The position numbers and the translations under genes were made by a program. Below, one piece after another: positions 41,231-49,610 of a stretch of 49,610 nucleotides of DNA. Each line of letters begins with the position of its first letter. Positions within the stretch are counted from its first letter, which is position 1. The DNA lies in assembly GCA_038150465.1 (NCBI GenBank), contig JAYOTP010000017.1:1-49610 (forward strand). Reading direction: 5' to 3'. The stretch is from RFXV01 sp038150465. GTDB taxonomy: Bacteria; Bacteroidota; Bacteroidia; Flavobacteriales; Schleiferiaceae. The notes under the pieces were generated by a model. It saw only the letters and a program-made list of their open reading frames with translations. It ran no database searches and was not told the DNA's origin.

Positions 41231-43441
41231 ATGTCTCGGATCCATTACACTTACACCGACGAGGCCCCTGCCCTGGCCACCTATTCATTCCTGCCGATCA
41301 TTCGTCATTTCCTCTCCAAAGGCGGTGTGGATGTGGAACTGACCGATATCTCACTGGCCGGACGGATACTGGCCAACTTCACCGATCATCTGGAGGCCGA
41401 TCAACAAATGGAGGACGGACTGAAGCAACTCGGACAGATGGCCCTCTCTCCGGAGGCCAACATCATCAAGCTGCCCAATATCTCGGCATCCATGCCGCAG
41501 CTCAAGGCAGCCATTGCCGAATTGCAGGAAAAGGGATTTCGCCTGCCCGACTATCCGGACAGGCCAGAAACAGAAGAAGAAAAGGAGATCGCCAGTCGCT
41601 ACGACCGCATCAAGGGAAGTGCTGTGAACCCCGTCTTGAGAGAAGGCAATTCAGATCGGAGGGCGCCAGGTGCGGTCAAGGAGTTTGCCAAAAAAAATCC
41701 CCACCGAATGGGCGCATGGTCTGCGGACAGCCAGACACATGTGGCCCATATGCAGGAAGGGGACTTCTTTGAAAGTGAAAAAAGCATCACCACCGAACGA
41801 GCCTGCGAAGTGCGCATGTTGCATGTGGATACAAACGGAGGTGAAACGATACTGAAGGAATCCATAGCACTGCAGGCTGGCGAAGTTCTGGACTCTGCAG
41901 TCCTGCGTGTCGATGCCCTCAAAGCTTTCCTCGATCAGGAATTCACAGATGCCAAAGCCAAGGGACTGCTCTACTCAGTGCACCTGAAAGCCACCATGAT
42001 GAAGGTCAGCGACCCCATCATTTTTGGTCATGTGGTAAGGTCTTTCTTCAAAGGCGTATTCGAAGAACATGCAGAATGGCTGGAAGGGGCTGGAGCCAAT
42101 CCGGACAATGGCCTGGGGCAGGTTCTGAGCAAAATAGCCGAGTTGCCTTCCGAGCGAAGAGAAATTCTCGAAAATGCCTTTGAACAGGCCCTGGAACAAG
42201 GCCCCGATCTGGCCATGGTCAATTCAGACAAAGGAATCACCAACCTGCACGTTCCAAGCGATGTGATCATCGATGCCTCCATGCCTGCGATGATCCGCAA
42301 TTCCGGGCAAATGTGGAACGCCGAAGGACGCTCACAGGACACCAAAGCCATCATCCCGGACCGCTCTTATGCTGGAGTCTATCAGGCGGTCATTGACGAT
42401 TGCAAACGCCATGGCGCTCTGGATCCCACTCAGATCGGAAGCGTAAGCAATGTGGGGCTCATGGCTCAAAAGGCGGAAGAATATGGCTCACATGACAAGA
42501 CATTCCAGATCTCGAGCAGTGGAAAACTGCGTTTTGTGGACGATCGGAATGAAGTGTTGATGGAGCAGGAAGTGTCCAAGGGAGATATTCTAAGGGCATG
42601 TCAGACCAAAGACGCCCCCATCAGGGATTGGGTCCGCCTGGCTGTGAAGCGTGCACGAGAAACCGGCGTACCGGCTGTTTTTTGGCTGAATGAAGAAAGA
42701 GCACATGATGCCGAACTGATCCAAAAAGTTCGCCTGTACTTGAAAGAGCACGATACCGAAGGACTCGAGCTTCCGATCATGTCTCCTGTGGACGCCACCC
42801 ATTTCTCTCTCGATCGGATGCGCCGCGGATTGGACACGGTATCGGTCACAGGAAATGTACTCCGTGATTACCTGACAGACCTCTTCCCCATCCTCGAACT
42901 GGGAACGAGCGCCAAGATGCTCAGCATTGTTCCGCTGATGAACGGGGGCGGATTGTTTGAAACCGGAGCCGGTGGCTCTGCACCCAAGCATGTGGATCAG
43001 CTGGTGGAAGAAAATCATCTTCGCTGGGACTCTCTTGGGGAATTCCTGGCATTGGCTGAATCCTTGAAGCATCTGGCAGAAGGCCAAAGCAATGCGAAAG
43101 CACAGCTATTGGCTGCATGTCTGGATCGGGCCAACAGCAGATATCTCTTGGAGAACAAGGCACCGTCACGCAAGAGCGGTGAACACGACAACCGCGGAAG
43201 CCATTTCTATCTGGCCATGTACTGGGCAGAAGAGCTCGCTTCTCAAGACCAGGATGCCGAGCTGCGATCCGCATTTTCCGATCTGGCTGCCGCCTTAAGG
43301 GAAAACGAGGCGCGCATCAACGAAGAACTCGTTTCTGCACAGGGTCAGAGGATGGACATAGGCGGATACTACAGGCCTGACGAAAACAAAGCTGAAGCGG
43401 TCATGCGGCCCAGTGCTACGCTGAATGCACTGATCGATTGA
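41231..43441 (+). CDS. icd2: NADP-dependent isocitrate dehydrogenase, monomeric type
   Basis: This 736-residue enzyme oxidises isocitrate to 2-oxoglutarate with NADP in the TCA cycle. It belongs to the large monomeric IDH-II class, not the ordinary dimeric Icd. Recognisable segments are IHYTYTDEAPALATYSFLP, NIIKLPNISASMPQL, LREGNSDRRAPGAVKEFAK, the MMKVSDPIIFGH region, DGSIPDRSYAGVYQ-like and MNGGGLFETGAGGSAPKHV. The length matches the family (about 740). It has its own strong promoter, and the aminotransferase gene begins 15 bases after it. Confidence 0.95.
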   Translation: MSRIHYTYTDEAPALATYSFLPIIRHFLSKGGVDVELTDISLAGRILANFTDHLEADQQMEDGLKQLGQMALSPEANIIKLPNISASMPQLKAAIAELQEKGFRLPDYPDRPETEEEKEIASRYDRIKGSAVNPVLREGNSDRRAPGAVKEFAKKNPHRMGAWSADSQTHVAHMQEGDFFESEKSITTERACEVRMLHVDTNGGETILKESIALQAGEVLDSAVLRVDALKAFLDQEFTDAKAKGLLYSVHLKATMMKVSDPIIFGHVVRSFFKGVFEEHAEWLEGAGANPDNGLGQVLSKIAELPSERREILENAFEQALEQGPDLAMVNSDKGITNLHVPSDVIIDASMPAMIRNSGQMWNAEGRSQDTKAIIPDRSYAGVYQAVIDDCKRHGALDPTQIGSVSNVGLMAQKAEEYGSHDKTFQISSSGKLRFVDDRNEVLMEQEVSKGDILRACQTKDAPIRDWVRLAVKRARETGVPAVFWLNEERAHDAELIQKVRLYLKEHDTEGLELPIMSPVDATHFSLDRMRRGLDTVSVTGNVLRDYLTDLFPILELGTSAKMLSIVPLMNGGGLFETGAGGSAPKHVDQLVEENHLRWDSLGEFLALAESLKHLAEGQSNAKAQLLAACLDRANSRYLLENKAPSRKSGEHDNRGSHFYLAMYWAEELASQDQDAELRSAFSDLAAALRENEARINEELVSAQGQRMDIGGYYRPDENKAEAVMRPSATLNALID

Positions 43442-43456
43442 TCGGCTGTTGAACAC

Positions 43457-44365
43457 ATGACCCACGGAACGCACAATGCACAAGAGGATGGGCGCAATGA
43501 AGATGTGCTCATCTACGTCAATGGTGCGCTCATGCCGCGGGCTGAGGCCAGCATATCTGTTTTTGACAGCGGCTATCTGGTAGGTGATGGCATTTGGGAA
43601 GGGATTCGACTGCACCGTGGCCGCTTGTGTTTCCTCCAGGATCATTTTGAGCGTCTCTGGAAAGGAGCGAAGGCGATCGGACTGCAGCTTCCCTTCACAA
43701 AACAGGAACTGGAGCGGTACATCTGGGAGACACTGAAGGCCAACTATATGGACGATGGCGTGCACATTCGTGTCATGGTCACCCGAGGCATCAAGAAAAC
43801 GCCTTCCCAAGACCCCAGGCTCACGCTCTCCGGCCCGAACGTGGTGATCATTGCCGAACACAAGATCGCATCCGAGGAGAGCAGAAGACGCGGCTTACGG
43901 CTTTTCACTTCCACCGTGAGAAGAGGGCGCCCAGACTACCTGGACCCCAAACTCAACTGCCACAGCAAACTTCATGAAGTACAGGCGCTGGTGCAGGCCC
44001 TGGAAGCCGGAGCTGATGAGGCCCTGATGCTCGACATCAATGGATTTGTCGCCACCTGCAATTCCACCAATTTTTTCATCGTCCAAAAGGGCGAAGTCTG
44101 GACGAGCACCGATCAGTTCTGCATGAACGGGATCACCCGACAGAAAGTGATCGAGCTGAGCCGCTCCAACGGATTGGTCTGCAGAGAGAAGAACTTCTCT
44201 CTGTTCGATTGCTACTCCGCCGACGAGGCCTTTGTAACGGGCACCTTTGGTGGACTCACGCCGGTCTTCTCGATCGACGGTCGGGAGATCGGAACCGATG
44301 CCCGTATGGGCCCTGTCACCGCACAACTTCAGGCCGCCTACGAAGCCTTGATCCATGACTGCTGA
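43457..44365 (+). CDS. Class IV PLP aminotransferase (D-amino-acid/branched-chain transaminase-like)
   Basis: This 302-residue fold-type IV PLP enzyme shows VYVNGALMPRAEASIS-like and FDSGYLVGDGIWEGIRLHRG at the N-terminus. The PLP lysine is in YLDPKLNCHSKLHE (about 155-168), followed by LMLDINGFVATCNSTNFFIV, GITRQKVIELS and VTGTFGGLTPVFSIDGR. The substrate cannot be set from sequence. Its last 11 bases overlap the sulfotransferase-like gene, indicating tight coupling. The same two domains, in reverse order, appear as I recall in plant branched-chain-aminotransferase-like proteins. Confidence 0.87.
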   Translation: MTHGTHNAQEDGRNEDVLIYVNGALMPRAEASISVFDSGYLVGDGIWEGIRLHRGRLCFLQDHFERLWKGAKAIGLQLPFTKQELERYIWETLKANYMDDGVHIRVMVTRGIKKTPSQDPRLTLSGPNVVIIAEHKIASEESRRRGLRLFTSTVRRGRPDYLDPKLNCHSKLHEVQALVQALEAGADEALMLDINGFVATCNSTNFFIVQKGEVWTSTDQFCMNGITRQKVIELSRSNGLVCREKNFSLFDCYSADEAFVTGTFGGLTPVFSIDGREIGTDARMGPVTAQLQAAYEALIHDC

Positions 44366-45083
44366 GCCTTCGCCTCAACGTATTTTTCTCTGGTCCGGAC
44401 CCCGCAACATCTCCACTGCCCTGATGTACTCCTTCGCTCAGCGAAGCGATTGCCGTGTGGTGGACGAACCACTCTACGGTCACTACCTGAAAAGATCCCC
44501 TGCCAAGGACCGGCATCCGTCGGCGGAAGCCATCATAGCCCAAATGGAATGCAACGGAGAGAGGGCCGTACAGAATATGCTCCAGCTTTCGGATCGAAAG
44601 GTCATTTTCTTCAAGAACATGACCCATCATTTGAACGGACTGGATCTGGACTTTCTCAGAAGCGGAAAGAACATCCTGCTCACCAGAGCCCCTCGGGAGA
44701 TGCTGCCCTCCTTCCACAAGGTGATCCCCTATCCAACCCTGAAGGATGTGGGCTACGAGGATCAAATCCGCCTGGCCGAGCATTTGAAAAATGAAGACAT
44801 TCCCTTCCGCGTCATTGAAGGCAAGAGCATCTTGAATGCTCCGGAAGAAGAGCTGAAGATCCTCTGTACATTTCTGGAGATACCCTTCGAGCATGCGATG
44901 CTTCAATGGAAAGCAGGTGGCATCCCCGAAGACGGACCCTGGGCCAGGCACTGGTACCATTCGGTGCATGCCTCCACAGGATTCAAGCCGTATATAACGG
45001 CTAAAGAGCCTTTACCCGTTGAATTGGAGTCTTTGTACCAACGATGCGTGTCCTTGTATGAAAGGCTGATCAAAGACCAGTGA
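44355..45083 (+). CDS. Sulfotransferase-like P-loop protein paired with the class IV aminotransferase
   Basis: This 242-residue protein has an N-terminal P-loop-like segment WSGPRNISTALMYSFAQR, resembling the 5'-phosphosulfate loop of PAPS sulfotransferases, then VVDEPLYGHYLKR. FFKNMTHHLNG, ILLTRAPREMLPSF, LEIPFEHAMLQWKAGGIPED and WARHWYHSVHASTGF follow. No signal peptide or membrane segment is seen. Family members include small-molecule sulfotransferases, but the substrate is unknown. It overlaps the aminotransferase gene by 11 bases and is the last plus-strand gene before the SulP transporter. Confidence 0.8.
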   Translation: MTAEPSPQRIFLWSGPRNISTALMYSFAQRSDCRVVDEPLYGHYLKRSPAKDRHPSAEAIIAQMECNGERAVQNMLQLSDRKVIFFKNMTHHLNGLDLDFLRSGKNILLTRAPREMLPSFHKVIPYPTLKDVGYEDQIRLAEHLKNEDIPFRVIEGKSILNAPEEELKILCTFLEIPFEHAMLQWKAGGIPEDGPWARHWYHSVHASTGFKPYITAKEPLPVELESLYQRCVSLYERLIKDQ

Positions 45084-45146
45084 AACAAGAGAACCATGGT
45101 GTTGTGCGCTTGTTGTTGGTCTTGCTCAAAAAGTAAGATCAACGCA

Positions 45147-46676
45147 CTATAGCTTGTCCACCACGATCTTATAATTGGGATCCTCAAGGACATTCACCTG
45201 AATGATCCTGTCCGCATTCTTGAGCAGCTTTCTGCAATCCGGGCTCAAATGTCTCAATTGTACCTTCTTTCCCAATCTCGAATAGCGTTCAGTCAGTTTA
45301 TTCAGGGCCTCTATGGCCGACATATCAACAACACGGCTCTCACAAAAATCAATGATCACTTGATCAGGATCGCCTTGCACATCAAATTTCTCATTGAACA
45401 CGCCCACTGAACCAAAGAACAAAGGGCCATATAATTCGTAGTGCTTGACACCATCAGCATCTACAGATTTTCTAGCTCTTATGCGCTTTGCATTGTCCCA
45501 CGAAAATACCAGGGCTGATATAACTACTCCTATAACCACTGCAAGTGCAAGGTTGTGTAAAACAGCTGTAACGGCTGTCACCACGATCATGACAAAAATA
45601 TCTGATCGTGGCATTTTCGTGATGGTCTTCAAGCTGGCCCATTCAAATGTTCCCAAGGCGACCATGATCATTAACCCAGTCAATGCTGCCATGGGCAACC
45701 GTTCGATCCAATTGGCACCTACCATCACAAACAACAATAGAACCACAGAAGCTACAATTCCTGATAGCCGAGCCCTGGCACCATTGGAAATGTTGATCAA
45801 ACTCTGACCGATCATTGCGCATCCGCCCATACCGGAAAATATTCCCGAAAGGATATTCGCTGTGCCTTGAGCCACTGCTTCTTTGTTCCCTCTTCCTCTG
45901 GATTCCGTTATCTCATCCACAATATTCAATGTCAATAAACTTTCAATGAGTCCGACTCCGGCCATCACAAATGAGTACGGAAGAATGGTGAAAAGCGATT
46001 CTACGTTCAATTGAATTAAAGGGAGGTGAAAGGGAGGAAACCCTCCACTTATTGAGGCCAGATCTCCTACTGTTTTGGTAGGAATACCCCAACCGATCAC
46101 CATTACAGAAACTACAAGAATAGCCACCAGTGAAGAGGGAACTGCCCGCGTCAGTTTCGGAAAACTCCAGATAATAAGCATGGTCACCAAAACAAGACCC
46201 AAATTCATGTAGAGCTCTGGGCCAGATAGCCATTCTCCATTAGAGCCTTGAAATTGGGTGAGCTGAGACATGAAAATAATTATCGCCAATCCGTTCACGA
46301 ATCCAAAAATGACAGGATGAGGAACCAATCTCATGAATTTGCCCAATCTCATGAGTCCAGATAGAACTTGCAAAACACCAGCAAGAATTACCGCGGCAAA
46401 AACATACTCTGGCCCATGCGTATTGGCCAAACCGACAAGCACGACGGCTACAGCACCTGTTGCTCCGGATATCATCCCCGGCCTTCCACCAAAAACAGAA
46501 GTCACCAAGCCCATGACAAATGCCGCATACAGCCCAGTTAAAGGAGATAGACCTGCAATTAGCGCAAAGGCCACTGCTTCAGGAATCAAGGCAATGGCGA
46601 CTGTCAGACCAGAAAGCACCTCTGTCTTGTAGTCCACGTCTTGTTTAAAGTCAAAAAGATTGAATACCATTTTCAT
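45147..46676 (-). CDS. SulP-family inorganic anion transporter with STAS domain
   Basis: This 509-residue membrane transporter moves sulfate, bicarbonate or other anions, probably with sodium or protons. Ten or more helices fill residues about 20-400; family motifs are GLTVAIALIPEAVAFALIAGLSP, GLYAAFVMGLVTSVFGG, LIESLLTLNIVDEITE and GCAMIGQSLINISNGARARLSG. The C-terminal STAS domain (about 415-509) has VIIDFCESRVVDMSAIEALNKL. Base composition is markedly lower in G+C than the neighbours (hand count about 43% in a sampled line), suggesting transfer. The start is ATG 46676 or 46670. Confidence 0.93.
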   Translation of the reverse strand: MKMVFNLFDFKQDVDYKTEVLSGLTVAIALIPEAVAFALIAGLSPLTGLYAAFVMGLVTSVFGGRPGMISGATGAVAVVLVGLANTHGPEYVFAAVILAGVLQVLSGLMRLGKFMRLVPHPVIFGFVNGLAIIIFMSQLTQFQGSNGEWLSGPELYMNLGLVLVTMLIIWSFPKLTRAVPSSLVAILVVSVMVIGWGIPTKTVGDLASISGGFPPFHLPLIQLNVESLFTILPYSFVMAGVGLIESLLTLNIVDEITESRGRGNKEAVAQGTANILSGIFSGMGGCAMIGQSLINISNGARARLSGIVASVVLLLFVMVGANWIERLPMAALTGLMIMVALGTFEWASLKTITKMPRSDIFVMIVVTAVTAVLHNLALAVVIGVVISALVFSWDNAKRIRARKSVDADGVKHYELYGPLFFGSVGVFNEKFDVQGDPDQVIIDFCESRVVDMSAIEALNKLTERYSRLGKKVQLRHLSPDCRKLLKNADRIIQVNVLEDPNYKIVVDKL

Positions 46677-46913
46677 AAATTCACAGGAGTTGACCGAGCT
46701 AGTTCTTTATGACCCATGATCACCACAAAGACTGCCGTAGGCCTATGCTGGATAACCGTTCAATGAAAAACGGCGCGAAATTAATTCAAGTCCTCCTTTT
46801 ACCACGCTGATCTTCCATATGAAGAGGAAAAAAAGTGGATTCGTTCACCCAAGAATCAAATCTGCTCGACTCATCAAACCACAGAGCAGAATGAGTTGTG
46901 CTTGAATGGGGTA

Positions 46914-48914
46914 TCAAGGTCTTATGGAATCAGCTCTAAGAAATTCGCTTTTCACTGCCTGAAAGGCCTGTTTCCTCCTTCCCTTGTGGTCGATCACGCT
47001 CCAGCTCGGTCCAGGCCAGCAATCATTCAGTTGCCAGAAAAGTGTTCCCATGCAGTGTGGATCGGCATCCACATGTGCCCGGATCGCCCGCTTCATCGCC
47101 ATGGCCTGCACGCGCTGACTCTTCTTCACAAAGTCTCCAAAATCTTCTGCAGGGCTGAGATATGTCGAGATGAACTCATCGATCAGGCCGTTTCCCACAT
47201 AGCTCTTTTGTCTCTTCGCCATGACCTCGGAAGAAAGATCCATATCCGAAGAATCCATGGAGCCAAGAAGCGTAGACCACTCCGGATACGATTGAAAACC
47301 ATATTCGACCATGAAGCGACCAATGTTCGTGTCGAAATCCTCCAGACGGTCCTTTCCGTGCCACACGCCCCAGTAGTGCATGGAATGGTGATCGAAATTC
47401 TCCCTTGTGCCCCAATTGCTCAGCGGTGAACTTGAAACATAGGGCAGTTGAGGATGCATTTGGGCCAGCTGCGCGGGAATGAGCGAGTCGAACATGCGCA
47501 GATAATCCGACCAGATCGCCAGTGAATCCGTGCGGGAATATCCGTATTGGGTCTGCCAGCCCCAATTCTTCCATGCCACCTCGATCTCATTGTTGCCGCA
47601 CCACAAGGCCAAACAGGGATGGCGGCGCATCCTACGGATATTGTCTTCCAATTCTCTTTCCACAGTAGACAAAAAGGGCGTATCGGCAGGATACAAACTG
47701 CCTGCAAACATGAAGTCCTGCCAGACCATGATGCCTTTTTCGTCGCACAGATCATAGAAAAGATCGCGCTCGTAGACGCCTCCGCCCCAAACGCGGAGCA
47801 TGTTCATACCCGCTTCCTGCACCGCACTCAGCAACTCTATGTATCGTCCGTCCTCCACTCGGGAGGGAAAGAGATCCTGAGGGATGTAATTCGCCCCTTT
47901 GGCGAAGACCGGACGACCGTTGAGTTGAAAAAAGAATGAGGTGCCGATCGAATCCTCCTCCCGCACCAATTCGATGGTCCGAATGCCAAATCGGTGATCC
48001 TTTTCATCCAGCCTTCGATCGGCTCGGGCCAAACGGATGCGGGATGAATAGAGATGTGGCTCTCCCAAACCATTGCACCACCACAGCTTCGGTGAATCGA
48101 TGGTGCGATCGAAAAGCACGGAGTGGCTGCCTCTTTCCAGGAAGACTTCCTTTGAAAGGCTGTCCACAGAGATGCGATACACCGCCGACTCATTCACCTC
48201 GAGACGAACCTCTGTCTGCAGCCGCGCATCTTCCGAACTCAGATGCAGGGTCTGGGTATGGATGTCGTCTATGCGCGCCTCATTCCAGTGCCGCAATCCG
48301 ATCGGCCGCCAAATACCGCAGCCCACGAATCGTGGCCCCCAGTCCCAACCAAACTGATATGCCGCCTTTCGAGTGAAAGAAGAAACCTTATGAGCGACTT
48401 CTTTGGACTCATTTCCCGAGGGAAGGCGATACGGATGAGTCGCAAGGCGCTTTTTATTGTGCTCAATGGGCGACTCAAAGTGGATCTCCAGCACATTCTT
48501 TGCTCTTTTTCTCAAACCTGAGAGATCGATCCGCCAATTGCGGAACATATTGTCCGCTTCGAGGATGAGTGAATCGTTCCAAAAGAGTTTGGCATAGGTG
48601 TCCAGGCCATCACATTCCAGTTCCAGGACATCTGCCTGCAATTCTTCTGGCGTCAGAGATACTTCTGTCCGGTAGACCCAATTCTCATTTTCGATCCACG
48701 CCTGCTCGGACTCGTTATTTCGCCAATAGGGATCCCCGATCGCTCCCTGTGCCCAGAGATCCAGATGAATGGAACCAGGCACCTCGGCAGAACGGTAAAC
48801 GACCGAATCGGCGTGACGGAATTCCCATCCAGTGTGCAAAAGCCGCTTGCCACTCGGGGCATCCGTTGCACAGGACCAAAGCAATAGCGGTAAAAAGGAA
48901 AGCAGCCGATTCAA
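46914..48914 (-). CDS. GH2-family beta-mannosidase lipoprotein
   Basis: This 666-residue glycoside hydrolase is predicted to release terminal beta-mannose. From the TTG at 48914 it begins MNRLLSFLPLLLWSCATD, a lipoprotein signal with lipobox LLWSC. The acid/base Glu is in LALWCGNNEIEVAW, and the nucleophile Glu is probably in VEYGFQSYPE. GWDWGPRFVGCGIWRPIGL and MRVWGGGVYERDLFYDLCDE are beta-mannosidase hallmarks. The TTG overlaps the cutC stop (TTGA). The longer frame to 48965 lies within cutC. The catalytic motifs are followed by a compact C-terminus, shorter than many GH2 mannosidases. Confidence 0.88.
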   Translation of the reverse strand: MNRLLSFLPLLLWSCATDAPSGKRLLHTGWEFRHADSVVYRSAEVPGSIHLDLWAQGAIGDPYWRNNESEQAWIENENWVYRTEVSLTPEELQADVLELECDGLDTYAKLFWNDSLILEADNMFRNWRIDLSGLRKRAKNVLEIHFESPIEHNKKRLATHPYRLPSGNESKEVAHKVSSFTRKAAYQFGWDWGPRFVGCGIWRPIGLRHWNEARIDDIHTQTLHLSSEDARLQTEVRLEVNESAVYRISVDSLSKEVFLERGSHSVLFDRTIDSPKLWWCNGLGEPHLYSSRIRLARADRRLDEKDHRFGIRTIELVREEDSIGTSFFFQLNGRPVFAKGANYIPQDLFPSRVEDGRYIELLSAVQEAGMNMLRVWGGGVYERDLFYDLCDEKGIMVWQDFMFAGSLYPADTPFLSTVERELEDNIRRMRRHPCLALWCGNNEIEVAWKNWGWQTQYGYSRTDSLAIWSDYLRMFDSLIPAQLAQMHPQLPYVSSSPLSNWGTRENFDHHSMHYWGVWHGKDRLEDFDTNIGRFMVEYGFQSYPEWSTLLGSMDSSDMDLSSEVMAKRQKSYVGNGLIDEFISTYLSPAEDFGDFVKKSQRVQAMAMKRAIRAHVDADPHCMGTLFWQLNDCWPGPSWSVIDHKGRRKQAFQAVKSEFLRADSIRP

Positions 48915-49610
48915 GAGAAAAGCGTTTTGATCCCGAACCACTTGGCGGGATCCGGGGTGTAACAATGACCCATTCCTTCAAGCAGCCCATCTTCCTCGCA
49001 CTTTTTGTGTGAAGTAAGATGCAGGGCATCCACCCCGACCGAAGCGATGTGCACTGCATTCTCCTTAGATACACCCGAACCCGCCATGATCTGAATTCGA
49101 CCGCGTGAATGGTCGACCAGGCTGCGAATAAGACCCAGACCTTCCTCTGATGTCCTTTCTCCCCCAGAGGTCAGTATGCGGTCCACACCGATCTCAATGA
49201 GCTGATCCAATCCTTTCTGAAAGTCTTTCAAATGGTCAAAGGCACGATGAAAAGTGGTCTCAAGACCCAGTGAGTGGGCATGCTCTGTGAGTATTTGCGT
49301 ATTGGCAACATCCACTTCATGTGCCGCGTTCAAACAGCCGAACACCACGCCTGCGGCACCATCTTCTTTGAATTGAAGCAGCTCGTCCTGCATCCAATCC
49401 ATTTCCACCTTTGAATAGACAAAACCTCCTGGACGCGGCCGAAGCATGCAATGGATGGGGACATCCCCAGCCCGAAGGCAACTGCGCAGCAGCGATGGCG
49501 AAGGACTCAGACCACCCGAATCCAAGGCAGCACATAGTTCCACCCGGTCCGCGGCTCCCTCTATGGCCAGCTTTACGCCTTCCAATGAATCCGTGCATAG
49601 TTCCAGTTTC
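48911..49610 (-). CDS. cutC: CutC family protein, 5' end cut by the window
   Basis: About 233 residues of the PF03932 (CutC) family are present. The N-terminal KLELCTDSLEGVKLAIEGAAD is the family start (canonical LEVCVDS), so only one or a few residues are lost beyond 49610. Further motifs are ADRVELCAALDSGGLSPS, VPIHCMLRPRPGGFVYS, TTFHRAFDHLKD, DRILTSGGE and IMAGSGVSKENA. CutC was first linked to copper tolerance, but its enzymatic role is uncertain. Pairing with beta-mannosidase points to carbohydrate or glycoprotein catabolism in Bacteroidota. Confidence 0.93.
   Translation of the reverse strand, partial: KLELCTDSLEGVKLAIEGAADRVELCAALDSGGLSPSPSLLRSCLRAGDVPIHCMLRPRPGGFVYSKVEMDWMQDELLQFKEDGAAGVVFGCLNAAHEVDVANTQILTEHAHSLGLETTFHRAFDHLKDFQKGLDQLIEIGVDRILTSGGERTSEEGLGLIRSLVDHSRGRIQIMAGSGVSKENAVHIASVGVDALHLTSHKKCEEDGLLEGMGHCYTPDPAKWFGIKTLFS

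Noticed and set aside
36553..43477. Near-identical 15-base CACGGnACGCACAAT at 36553-36567 and 43463-43477
   Set aside because: Only two copies with one mismatch, each in or near a start region but with different surroundings; probably coincidence.
45096..45152. 18-residue Cys-rich open frame after the sulfotransferase-like gene
   Set aside because: Too short, no promoter or -7 box nearby, and it overlaps the 3' end of the SulP gene.

Overview
The window reads as chromosomal DNA of a Bacteroidota bacterium, most likely Flavobacteriales and probably marine. Several families are typical of that phylum: the exosortase XrtF and its partner, a RemB-like barrel, LptD, DUF1573, DUF5683, DUF4920, BatA-type and PUR/DUF3276 proteins, and an unusually long NusB. 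Upstream regions carry TAnnTTTG -7 boxes and lack clear Shine-Dalgarno sequences. Base composition is near 50-55% G+C by eye, high for the group. No tRNA, rRNA, CRISPR array or insertion sequence was seen, and coding density is very high: no gene-free stretch exceeds about 240 bases.

Layout. 1-1902: a 5' fragment of a serine hydrolase (-), a small membrane-anchored protein and a XerC/D recombinase (+). 1915-6477 (-): a tightly coupled unit of WbpM/CapD-type sugar dehydratase, RemB-like outer-membrane barrel, exosortase XrtF and XrtF-associated protein. 6575-6929: a free-standing small coiled-coil protein with its own promoter and terminator. 6934-15016: LptD (-) divergent from an amidase/MlaD/Fe-S protein cluster (+). 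15030-16076: branched-chain aminotransferase (-). 16162-19270 (+): DUF4920 lipoprotein, heme-c-like lipoprotein, MnmD, NUDIX hydrolase and a TIGR01777 epimerase split by an artificial 100-N gap. 19360-24477: C1B peptidase, DUF493, YbjQ, BatA-like protein and a dihydroorotase homologue lacking its metal ligands. 24482-28909 (-): leucine dehydrogenase, nusB, DUF1573, yajC, YbbR-like, coaE. 29020-31183: ABC exporter and PUR protein. 31321-37743 (+): parA, parB, DUF5683, dapB, lepB, WbqC, PD40 lipoprotein. 37760-41045 (-): phoH, purC, outer-membrane barrel, SDR. 41231-45083 (+): monomeric isocitrate dehydrogenase, then a class IV aminotransferase overlapping a sulfotransferase-like gene. 45147-46676 (-): a SulP transporter of clearly lower G+C. 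46914-49610 (-): CutC (5' end cut by the window) overlapping a GH2 beta-mannosidase lipoprotein.

Most of the window is core cell-envelope and housekeeping machinery: LPS export, peptidoglycan cleavage, lipid/MCE transport, signal peptidase, chromosome partition, purine, lysine and CoA biosynthesis. Genes are joined by ATGA/GTGA/TTGA overlaps, and TTG or GTG starts are frequent. The least explained parts are the aminotransferase/sulfotransferase pair (the same two domains appear, in opposite order, as one fused protein in plants), the exosortase F unit tied to polysaccharide synthesis, the redox lipoproteins at 13152 and 16162-17126, the probably non-catalytic dihydroorotase, and the small protein at 6624. 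Functions come from reading the translations and from remembered family features; no database search was run.
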